Of a DNA stretch of 64,000 nt, positions 26,681 to 38,600 are shown in pieces. This DNA comes from Pictodentalium vernedei (lineage: Eukaryota > Mollusca > Scaphopoda > Dentaliida > Dentaliidae). Location: contig CM062290.1 in NCBI GenBank assembly GCA_031216915.1, positions 168,163,453 through 168,227,452 on the forward strand. Direction: 5' to 3'. The translations under genes were made by a program, and so were the position numbers. The notes under the pieces were generated by a model. That model saw only the letters and a program-made list of their open reading frames with translations, was not told the DNA's origin and made no database searches. How positions within the stretch are numbered: position 1 is the stretch's first letter; each line of letters opens with the position of its first letter.

Positions 26681-29600
26681 GTATGTGTTTAAGACAAACT
26701 ACACGAGACGAGTAATCGATCAATATTGAGAGTATGTTTTTGTTTTTGTTTACTACACAGGAACTTCTTCATAGAGCATCGAACGGTTTATACAACTATG
26801 AATCAAATAAACTATGAAACATAAGAATAAACAAGAAAACGTCTGTACAGGCAAAAGCGCCGGAGATAAGACCCATGAAAAACCTCTGTTTTGTGCATAT
26901 ATCATGCAACCTCTTCGTTTTGGAAAGAAATAGTCTGTGAACAAACTTGTATCTCTCTCACTAAAAGAAGATGAATACAACATCTCAAAGCATTGTGACT
27001 GGTGGTTCACAATAAATTATTTTTGAATAAGTTCAAGTTTATTGGACAGGCCCCCCCCCCCCCCCCCCCCCCCGAAACACCCCTTCCCCGAAACGAAGAC
27101 CAGCCTTTTGGATGAATCGTCCCGGTACGAAACCCGACTTGCGACACAAACACCCATGCCGAGGTGGTTTGAGAGAAAATTCTCCGAAACCATCTCTGTC
27201 AGGACACCTGAGGCCCCGTAAGGCCTGGGCTGACGTGGGGTTATTTTGTCCCGCTGATGAAACTGCGGGAAGATTAGACCAACGTGGATGGTTGGAATCC
27301 AAGTGTCGCGAACTCGGCGCTGGGAGCTGAGTTAGACCGACGCCGTGATTCCTTCTCTGCCAAATTGGCCTGAAATAGGTTCGATTTCCGTTAGGTGTGA
27401 TTCCTAATCACTTCAGGCTGTGTAATGGAAAGAATGATTTAAAGCAACAACGATTCTTTTATTTACACATAAAAATAAAGCCGCTTCAATATTTCAACAA
27501 TCAACAATTCGATTCTTTTCACAGAAAATGGGTTGCTAAGGTTAAACAATTCTCAACAATTATATAGTCATTCTATAGCCCTGTACTGGCACTATAGTCT
27601 ACACACTGGAAATGTTGCTACCGTGAGCTCGCCATAAGAGCTTCACAAATCTGAAATGTTATTACCGTGAGCTCGCCATAAGAGCTTCACCCGCTTAGGC
27701 TCAAATGTCAACGTCTGCGCGTAACTGTACCTCTGGCTGTCGGAGGGTTCCGACCAGCAATGTTCGTCATCTATAAAGCCACCGTACTTCTGATTTGCGT
27801 CAGATATTGTCTATTCATACCTTATGTGCCTTTTGAACGTCCTCCGTGAAAGTCCTATTGAAATGTTCACTGTTCCTGGTTAAATTCACGATTCACAAAT
27901 GCCCCTTTTTGTGCTAGGGCGAAATTGTCACTCACACCGATCTCCAGTCGGTATTACGATGCTTCTACAGCAAAACAAACTACTCCCAACGCAATCAGTC
28001 TGACGCTTCAAAGGGTTAATACGCACAGTAAAATTAACCTACACTTCTGACTATTGCAGGCTGATACCTGCTACTCGACAATCTAAACTTTAGCGTTTCA
28101 CCTTGGGTTTTCCTTCTCAACGAATTTGGCACTGTAGCCGCCTATCAGCCTTAAGCTAAATCAATCGTGGAATGCCCTGTCTGGCGATTCCAGCCGTTTC
28201 AGGGTCCTGTGATCGAAGGTACCCCTATGCCAGGAAACAGAGTCCGCCTGCCCTGGACTTCACCAACGTGTGTGTGACCCCAAGTGTGTGTCTAATGCTC
28301 TGCTCTTCAAGGTATATATACTTTTTACCCTAAACTGTCAGGTGGACAGACGCTCATCTGTCCATCTGTCAAAACGGTGGGAGATGACGTATATCGAGGC
28401 AGAATCAATACAAGTCATCTCGCGCGTGACTTAACGGTGATTTCACTTGTCGAGAGAACCGATTCGTTCCTGCCACTCACTGACACGACAGACATTTCTA
28501 TCTTTTAGAATCTCGTTTCTCAATTGGCCGTGACGATATCCTGCCAACAACCGATTACGTCTCGTAAGACTCGCGGCTACTGTATAACATAAATGAGATT
28601 AGACCTTATCTAACATACCGTTTCTCCCTGGGTCCCTGCGCTGAACCTGGATATACGCCACGTGTGTTTTTTCCATGTCCAGCTTCACAGAGAAGTGAAA
28701 TTCACGTAGGGCTTTCGCCTTGATGCGGAATAACTTTTGAACTTACACTATTTTCATATATGAGGCCCCTTGCCCCTATATTTAGGCTGGCTTTGCCCTG
28801 ACAATCTCCAAGTATTCTTTTTAACGAATTTCAAGCTTATTGGAAGGGAGGATAAGTGATTACACTTCAGGAGTTAAATTCTTCATTCGAAAATAAAAAC
28901 TAGGAAAAGTACCTCCCACTCCTCCACAAAAAAACCCAAAGCAGAATGCTTAAATGCAGGTCAGGCTGTCAAAGTTGGAAATAGTTCACAAATAAATTCG
29001 TTGACTGGAATTTTGCAATCGAAAAAATAGCGAGACAATCCGAAACAGGTCACAAATTCTGTTTCAATTTGCAGGCAAGTCGAAAAAACTTGGTGAAATT
29101 CAGAGAAAGAGCTGGAAATAGTTAACGAGCCTCTCTGCAGACATCGCGAATTGGGGGAAATATTCCTCTAATATAATCCAGGATGTATGATAACAAAAAT
29201 GGTTTTAAAAAGAACTGACTGTCTAATGCGGAAATTCGTAATTTGAAATCTTAAAGTCGGCGCATTCATTTCCTCGTCTACGGGAATTTTCGTTCAAAGT
29301 CTATTGGGGTATCAGAACACGACAAAGCCAATACTGGCCGCATTACATACAGTGAATCCCAGTTAAAAATCGCTATCGGATTTCTGCCGATAAAATTTGT
29401 AACGCGGTCCAGAATTTTCCCAATGGAGTATCTGTCAACTTATTATCCACAAAGATTTAATTTCTTGACATAATCAAGGAAAAAGTTTCCTCATTATAAA
29501 AAGTTGATTTTCATAGTCAAAAATTCCTCCGATGTTATATCTGCTTTTTAATTAATCGGTCGCGTTCCAAATCTTATTCCTGAAATTTGACTCTGATTCC

Positions 29601-32600
29601 CCATGAACGTTTTTAACCCTTTACCCAACGCAGACGATATCAAAATTTATTATTTTAAATATTATTTTTTTAAATTTTTCAAAAAAATTCTACAAAACCA
29701 TATCATGTGATCCCTCGTTGGAACGAGCTCGTTCCAACGAGGGATCACATGATATGGTTTTGATGAAATTTTTTGAAATATAATATTTTTCAACTGCTGA
29801 ATTTGCATATTACGCGGGCGGATGCGGGCGATTCGTTGGGTAAAGGGAATTAAAAGTGAATATGGTTTGGAAATTGAAATCATATCTTCAATATTGAAAA
29901 AAATACCCGAGAAATATACACCACTATCTGGGGCATGAGGGGTTACGTCGCAGAACATGCCAGTTTGAATTATTGTCAAATGGGCCGAGTTATTGCGTCA
30001 AACAAATTGTTTTCATCTGTACTTCTTCTGAATCCTGCCATTGTATGAGAGTACCGTTACTTAGTAAAAGAAAAGCACCCCCAGTAATTTTCCAGTCGGG
30101 ACATTTTAGTCTGGATTGGAGTTTTAGATATCGATTCGCTCTTGCTAGTCATCATGTATTTTCTTACGAGTCAAGATCTACTACTTGGATTAATGTTACA
30201 CACGCAGTCGGCCTCATGCACATTGGAGTCTGTGGCCGATTAGGTCCCATGACTTCTTATTTAATGAGAAGATGGGAAGACAATGCGCCACGAATACTAA
30301 ACGTATTTATCCACAAACAAATTTTCTGAGTTTTGAACTATATATAATCTCCACTGACAAATATTCTATCCTGACCTACTTCATCAAGGCATGCCTTCAA
30401 AGAGGACATGCCAGGATGATGTAGTTGGAATATTTTATCAGTCGGATCTTGAATCCAGGCAGTCGGAACAAATTAAGTTTACACCCAACAGGGCATCAAC
30501 GCGACGCCCCTGCTAGGGGGCTTGAAATCAGCGGAGGCGCCTGGAGGTGGGGGGCTGTCGGGGAGGTCTAGCCCACTCTCCTAGTTGGGGAACTGCCTCC
30601 TTTATTGTGAGCTTGACGGGAAATACCCTGGCCTACCTGTCAGGGGGGAGCTCAAGCCCCCCCCCCCCCCCCCCTGGGGAATGCTTGGCGCTACCACTGC
30701 CCGACATATGAGGCTGGGAATGGGGAAGTTTCAGACAAAGATAGGAACATGACATGCTACTATCGAAATTCAAAACGATGAACTGGGGGGAGAGTGTATC
30801 TTCCATTAGTGTGATAAGAGGGAATCGAAGAAATCTGACTCGAGGAGAGGTAAAACGATGGATTGGGGAAGGGTGTCTTCCATTGCAGGTGGGGAGGGTG
30901 TGGGGTGTGGTACCAAGATAAGCCATGGTATTATTCAAAAACATTCTTATTATTATTATTGGAAGAATACCATGGTGCACTATTGTACTTTTTAAAGACG
31001 TTTTCCTGTTAACTGATACCATGCATATAACTTTTGACTCCTAGCAGATTATAACCGTGCATCCTCTTTAGGATCTCCCACTGTCACTGTTTGTTCGTGA
31101 ATCTAGCCTCCATATATTTTGTTTTACCTGATTGAAGTTAGACAACAATTTGTACTCTCTTGTTTTGTAATACGTCGATTTTATTTTAAAATGACTCAGT
31201 TATCAACTTTTTTAACTGTTTCAGGGTACCACTGGACGTTGGAAATCGTCAACATGTTGACACAGGGAAACACCGAATATGATCAAGTCACCGCATTGGC
31301 GAGGAACATTGAATTTCGACCCGGAGAACTAATTCCTGAGAATTTCAATGATATTCGACCTCGAATTCTTCATACACATTTGCCATTGTTTATGTTGCCA
31401 GAAAAACTACACGGACTACGAATGCTATTCGTGTACAGGAACCCAAAGGATATGGTATATTCTCTTTACAAAAATACGATTGGAATCTCCGTATTTGGAT
31501 ATGATGGTTGCTTTGAAGACTATTTATCTTTGTTTCAAGAAGGAAGAGGTATGGTTGTACTGTTAAACATAAGTTAACCCTTCGAACACTGAAGTAAAAA
31601 TTCCGAGTTTCTAGAAGCAAATGCAACTAGGTATTAAACTAAATCAGATTTGTTTGCAGAGCTCAAGAAGCAGATGGGTGCTAGCGTGAGCCGTGAGCGG
31701 CATGTTGTGACGTTATTGCCATGATGATAAGAGGTGTCAGTGCGCATGAGCACACGCGTGCTGTTTGGGTTGAATGTTTTTCCGTTGTCCCTTTTGTGTA
31801 CTGAAGGCCGCCATCTTGGTTTCTATGGTGGAGCGTTGTTATTATGGGACCCAGAGTAAAAGGGCGAGGAGTGTTCTGTAGACATGTTCCATCCAATTGG
31901 TAGTATATCTAATTACCGAAAACACCCAAAATTACCCAAACGGAACTATCGAGATTGCCATCGTTACTATAAGGTCAAGTTACTTTTGATATAGTATGGG
32001 TATTTTCTGTGAGTGTGTTATACTCAACGGACGTATAGCCAGTTACCAGAAACAACCCAACATCGAGTAAAATTACCGAAATGGACCCCAAAACTACCCG
32101 AAAGTTCCAGAACTAACTAGTCACCGCATTGGATGATGTTCGATGAGTATGAATAACACGAAGCACTATATGTAGCCTCCCAAAGTTGTGTTTCATTCAG
32201 TGGTGGTATTTTTTTCTTGCTCAGATTTTAACCGAATTCTCGTATATCTGCTCTCTTCTGCCTATGCCAGGCCCTATTCTTCCTTTTCACATCCCAGCAT
32301 TCGATTTTGTTCAAGCTATTTCTGACATTCATCAGACATCTTCCAAATTTTAGTAGACCCAATCAGATTCATCCATTTACCTGAACCCCCACCCACTCTC
32401 AGTTCATACACGGTTATCTTCCTTTGGTGATAGGTGTGATTTCATACTAGTCAAATGAGCTGAAGAGCAGCCATCCACGGGTGCCATCAAATCTAGTCTA
32501 TTACTTAATAGATCTACAAGCCCTCCAACTCAGCATGCACAAAAATACCTAAGATTCAAAGATGATTCACCCAGCCCCTCATTAAGACGAGCTTGGGGAG

Positions 32601-35600
32601 ATCGCGCCGGAGCGATACAAACCTGCTGTTAGGTTTACTGTCCAATTATAAGTGCTATTTTTAGAAATTTTAGAAATATTAGTGTGGGGTTAAATATAAA
32701 TCTTTTAAAGTTATAAACTTTTCTCATACTGTCAGGGCAGTAGTTTTTGGGTGCTTGCCCCGCCCCCAATGATGTTCCTGTCGGGACAGGTCAGTAACTG
32801 TTGGGGTGTGTGCCCCGCCTCAGTAATTTTCCAGTCGGGACATTTTCATTTGGCTTTTTCTGTTTTTGAGTTTTAGATATTGATTTGCTCTTGCTAATAG
32901 TCGTGGACTTTCTTACAATACGAGATTTGCTTTTTGTGCTTCTTTCTCGATCTTATCCCTTTACCCAACGTAACGCTCAAAACCGGCCAGTGCTATTCAC
33001 AAAAATCGCCAACTAATTTTCATTCTTTTTTCCATTTTTTGCCTCAAAAACATAGGTTATGACCCTTCTTTGGAACGAGACAAAAAAAAAAATGAAAAAA
33101 ATCAGTTATTCAAGAATTTTGTTTGCACGTGTCGTCTGATTTTCATGTTAGGTAAAGGGTTAAGTAAATGTAGGTCTGCGGGAGATTGGTGATGTTGTTG
33201 GCCCAGCATGACCAATTGTAAGTCCGTTACGTGCTAATTAAATAAGAAGTTGGTATGCACACCAGTGCTGGCGCCAAGAGGCTTGGTGTGGGACTGGGAC
33301 TACCCCCCCCCCACACACACACCGTCGGAGAGTTCTAGCGCGTCGGGAAAACTGTCTCCTTTATCGTGGGCTAGTCCAGGAATACCCTAGCTCCCTGTCA
33401 GGGAGCATAAGCCCCTTTTCGGGGAGAGCCTAGCGCCAACACTGCAGCCCATGCATCACCACTACTACAGTCGTCACCACAACTACTATCATCAATCCAT
33501 TAATATTGAAACTGGTAAGTAGGTAATAAAGGCGGATATACGATCACTTGTACATGTACGTGTACAACATACGCACACGATGCGTTCACCAACGTGGAAT
33601 TCAGTGTTGAATCACACGCTTGTTCATAAAAACTGTACATGATTTTGAATCCGCTCATGTACAGTCAGTGACTCCTAGATCGCACTTTTAGCGTTCAAAT
33701 ACTCGTGGTGAATGCATCATGTGCGTGTGTTGTACATCTTCAGATGTATCGTGTACGTGATTTTTGGTCTACGCTCGCATCGCAGATCAGATCCATCGTC
33801 GGCAAACGCGAGCGAAGGCAAAAGATTCTGGCTCATCATCAAAAACAGTTTTGGGAACTCTAAATCAGTGATTCTGAACCCGCAATTGCTTTGGTACAGA
33901 TGATTTAGAATCCGCAATTGTTTTGAGGCGGTCACGTTTTTGATTGATATAAATATAGAGGAGAAAAAAAATATAAATAAATAGTTATTTAGAAAAAATA
34001 AATATATCAAATCGAATAGATAATAAAAAAAAAAATACGTAAATCATGAGCGCTTCCCAGATGATTAGAGCGAGGTTTCTTTTAAACATGCTGATGAGAG
34101 CATACGCAATCTGCGTGAACGAACAACTACGTCCCATCTTGTTAGAACGATGCGTCGGATGTCGGGATCATCTAGACTTCGATCACGAGGATAATTCGTG
34201 TCTGACGATGGAAAGGGAAGATATGGTCGTCATGTATTTCGAACCGGCGTTCGAACGCGTTAAATTCGACGATGTGATCACGTTTTGGAAGAGATTAGTC
34301 TTCTGTAAGAATCGAGACAGGCCCACAGATTCGGAAGAACTGAAATTGGCGCGTAGAAGTTTGACTTTAGAAGACAAGGGATGCATCAAGAAATTATTGC
34401 TGAACGAAGCATACGTCTAAGTTTTGTTTTTCATTGATATAAAAATAAGGGAGAGTAGAAAATAAAAAAAAAATAAATACACACATAAATTTTTTATCTA
34501 ATATTAGAAAGAAAAAACACACAAAAAAAATGAGAACCAGAAATAAATTGTATCCGACGTTAGTGGACGACGAGGACGAGAAGCCGAACGGTGTTTTGCC
34601 GACGGCGCCGTCGCTAGAAGAAAGAGAAAGAGGTGAGAGGTATCGCATCGATCAAATCAATAGAATCCAAGAGTATCTGATTCAAGAGAGAGATTCTCGT
34701 CGTTCCCTCAAGAAGAAGTATTCGCATTTTGTGAAATTCGTCAACGGGATCGACACGACACTCATCACGATTTCCATGGGTTTACACGCGGCCGGCATTG
34801 GATTGTTGTCGACCACGGTCGCCATTCCGATCGTGTTGACCGTGGAAGGAGTGGCCCTCGCCGCCGGATTGTTCAGCACGGTCGGAAACTTTTTGAGTAG
34901 GAAATTATATCTGAAGGCTAGGAAACACGACAAGATTCGCATCTTGGCCGACTCCAAGATCCACACGATATCCGAAATGATCTCTATGGCGTTGAAAGAC
35001 GGTAGGATATCGGACGGAGAATACTTCGCGATATTGAGCGAGAAAACGAAATACGATGCCATGAAAGAAGCCGTGAGAATCAAGACTCATCAGATCATCA
35101 AGGAAGAGTTGAAGGATTCTCTCATGGAAAAGGGTAGGAAAGAGGCCAGGGAGGAATTCAGTAAGATGATAGAACTCAAGAGCAGCGATTGAAAAAAAAA
35201 AATATATATATATAATAAGAACAGAATTTAAAAAAAAAAAAAAAAATATTAAATTTATATAAAATAAAAAAAACGAAATTAATTTAAATAACTCTTCAAA
35301 AAAATGTATTGAGTAAAGTGTAAGAGAGTTACCGAGACGAGTAATTCTCGAGAAGTGCGAACTAAAAATGACAGACGGATGCTTCACGGAATTTGTGACG
35401 TGTGTGGTTCTATCAAGACTCGATTCGTCAAACAAAAGAACGCGAGCAAAGGTAAAGGCATCGTGAATAAAATGATCAACAATCTACCTTTCGAAATGCA
35501 TCTGCCCGGTCACAGTTTCACGGGACCCGGAACGAAATGGAACAAGAGACTCAATGCCGATCTGACACCCAAATCTTGGAGCAAACCCGTGAATAGGGTG

Positions 35601-38600
35601 GACGCGGCTGCATACGATCACGATCTGTGCTACGCCAGACATCCCGACACCAAGACTCGCAACGACGTCTGCGACAAAAACATGTTGGGGAGATTGAAAG
35701 GCATATCGAATCCGACCAGGAGAGAGAAGATGGAACGTTTGCTGGTCGGCAATCTGATCGGTGCGAAACGTCGATTCGGATGGGGCGTTCAAAAAAAAAA
35801 AGCGCATCTAAAAAAGAGAAGAAGAAGAAATGATTACTGACGAGCGAATTGGCCGAGGAGTTACACAAACCCATAGTGCGTAAATTTCGAAAGAGAAGGG
35901 TGTTCGTGAAGGGTCTGGATGACATTTGGTCTGCCGACTTGGTCGACATGAGATCGTTTTCGAGGTGGAACGAGGGTGTTAAATATCTATTGATGGTCAT
36001 CGACATGTTTTCCAAATACGGTTGGATCAGAGCTTTGAAGAATAAATCGGGACCTTGTGTTGCTGAGGCTCTGAAGAGCGTGTTCGACTCATCCTCTCGA
36101 AAACCGAGTAAATTGTGGGTGGACAAGGGAAAGGAATTCTACAACAAGGACGTTCGTCGATTGGTAGACCTCTACTCGATCGAAAACGAAGAGAAAGCCA
36201 GCGTGGTGGAACGTTGGAATCGAACATGAAGGAGAAGATGCACAGATACTTCACGGCGAATTCGACCAAGGAAAAAATATACGCTCTGAACGGTCTGGTG
36301 AAAGATTACAACGACACGTGACACAGATCGATCAAGATGACTCCCGCGGAAGCTAGCGAAACGAAAAACGGGTCTACGCGAATCTATATCCCGAGAGATC
36401 TAAGATCGGGAAGAAGTCTAGAACGCCGAAATTTGCGGTCGGCGATCGAGTGAGAATCTACGCTTATAAGAAACACTTCTAAAAGGGTTATACTCCTCGA
36501 TGGACCTCGGAAATCTTCGTGATCATCAAAATATTTCTCACCGATCCGGTGACTTTCAAAATCGAAGCTTTGGATGGAGAAGAGATCATCGGAAAGTTTT
36601 ACGAACAACAATTACAGAAGACAAAGTTTTGATGAAGAACACAAAAAAAAATTTTTTTTTCATTTACTCTCTTTGACATTTTCTTGTTTACACACACATA
36701 TATATATATAAGAGAGAAAATAATTAAAATAATTAAAAAACTATTTTTTTAGATAAAGAAAAGCAAGTGAATTAATAAACAAAAAAAACCCTAAAAATCC
36801 TTTAAAATGACAAATATACTAGATATAGCACAAAGCATAGTGAAAGATGTTAGTATTCAAGAATATGAGGTTCACGAATATGAACCGGTAACCGGGACGA
36901 GTTTGAACAATGCGGGAGAGATAAGAATCAATGTCGAAACTCAAGATCTATTCGTACATCCTAGCGAGAGTTACATAGTGGTGCAGGGACGTCTCACCAA
37001 GGAAGATGGGAGCGACTACGCCGACGACGACACAGTCACTCTAGCCAATAATGGCATCATGCATCTATTCAGTAACATAAAATACATGCTATCTGGACAA
37101 GAGAAAGAATCTGTTTTTCATCCCGGTCTGGCCACCACGATGTTCGGACTCTTGATGTATCCTGATGATTTTTTGAGATCCAGAGGACTTAATCAGTTGT
37201 GGGTGAAAGACACCGTAGGTCCTGCTAGCACCGGCGCCGCCACGATATTCGACTACGTCGTCAAGACGTCCAGACCTAAAGGAACGTTTTCGTTCAGGAT
37301 ACCTTTGAAACACATCTTCGGATTCACGGACGATTACAACAAGATCATGTATGGATTCAAACGCAATCTGACGTTGATTCGAAAAGGAAATGATGACGCA
37401 ATAGTGAGACTCACAGCGACCGATGCGGGTAAGATAACTCTACACAAGATATCGTGGTTCGTTCCGCATGTGGAGCCTACGACGGATGAGAAAATGCATC
37501 TCTACAAGATCATACAATCCAAGAGTAAATTACCCGTGGGATTTAGAATGAGACAGTGCGACATGGCTAGCATTCCTCCCTCCACGAATCACTTCGATTG
37601 GAGATTGATGGTGAAATCCACTTCCGAGAGACCGCGTTTCATCGTGGTCGTGTTTCAGACCGATAGGGACGGGTCTCAGGAAAAGAATGCGTCGCTGTTC
37701 GATCACTGCAATTTGAGAAACATGCAAGTGTTTCTGAACGCCACGAGATATCCGGCAATCGATTACAATGCATCGTTCGACAAGAACGATTTCTGCAGGC
37801 TGTACGGCGACACCGCCGATTTTAGAAAGAAGTATCACGGTCTAGACAAATTGATGAGCAATCCCAACATATCTCCCGGCGAATACAAGTCGATGTATCC
37901 CATGTTCGTGTTCGACGTCAGTAAACAGAGTGAACGACTCAAGAGTAGCGTGTTAGACATTCAGATGAAGATGCAATTTGATAGGAACGTGCCGAGAAAA
38001 ACCGAAGCCTTCGCCCTGGTCCTGTTGGACAGAGAATTACAATTCGAATTGGACGGAAATAAGATGTCGATCATTCGATGAGAGACAAGTGTGTGAAAAA
38101 AAAAATAAAAAACAAAAAAACAAAAAAAAATGAAAAGTAATGTGTGATTATTAAAAACAAAACAAAAAAAAAAAAAATAAATAAAGTAATGTGATATAGA
38201 GAGATTGAACATCTCTCTATATCTCATTACTTTTTTTTCTGTTTTTAATAATCACACCTTATTTTTTTTTAATTCGTTATTTTCCACGCGTTCACTGTTT
38301 GTTCAAAGGATCCAGTTCGATCAGTAGACTCACCACGGAAGTGGCGGCTTCGGGATTATTGGTTTTCGTGACAAAATTAATCCTGTCTCCGGCGTTCACT
38401 TTGAGAGGTGTGCCGAATGTGCTGACATTCGCGTGTTGATTCTCGGTCTTTTTGACGCTGTATCTCTTATTGCTCTCCACACCATTCACCATGAGATTGT
38501 TATACAAATCCGAGGAAGCCAGACTCATTCGAAGGATTTCACCTCCCAGCGGCATGGGATATCCCACCTGACCGTGTTTCGATCTGCTACCTCCATTTCC

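Larger units (their letters stand above)
26681..31224 (+). other. Sulfotransferase intron 1 (non-coding)
   Basis: 4.5 kb between donor GTATGT at 26681 and acceptor TTTCAG ending 31224. It holds a C23 run (27051-27073), a two-copy ~46-bp repeat with GTGAGCTCGCCATAAGAGCT (near 27608-27647 and 27654-27691), a MITE at 29613 and dispersed repeats at 30060-30700. Nothing coding is supported. Confidence 0.7.

Noticed and set aside
29973..30329. 118-codon + strand ORF in intron 1
   Set aside because: It overlaps dispersed repeat sequence that recurs at 32820-32935 without an open frame.
33712..34010. ORFs on both strands in the left TIR
   Set aside because: They are explained by the TIR and mirrored at 51771-51956. 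They have no conservation as protein in copy 2.
34905..36126. Long - strand ORFs (176 and 191 codons)
   Set aside because: They are antisense shadows of the hydrophobic, PLA2 and integrase genes, rich in implausible low-complexity Phe runs.
36115..36321. + strand ORF overlapping the integrase
   Set aside because: Its first half is a shadow frame. Only the part after about 36226 is integrase continuing after a frameshift, and it is included in the integrase pseudogene.
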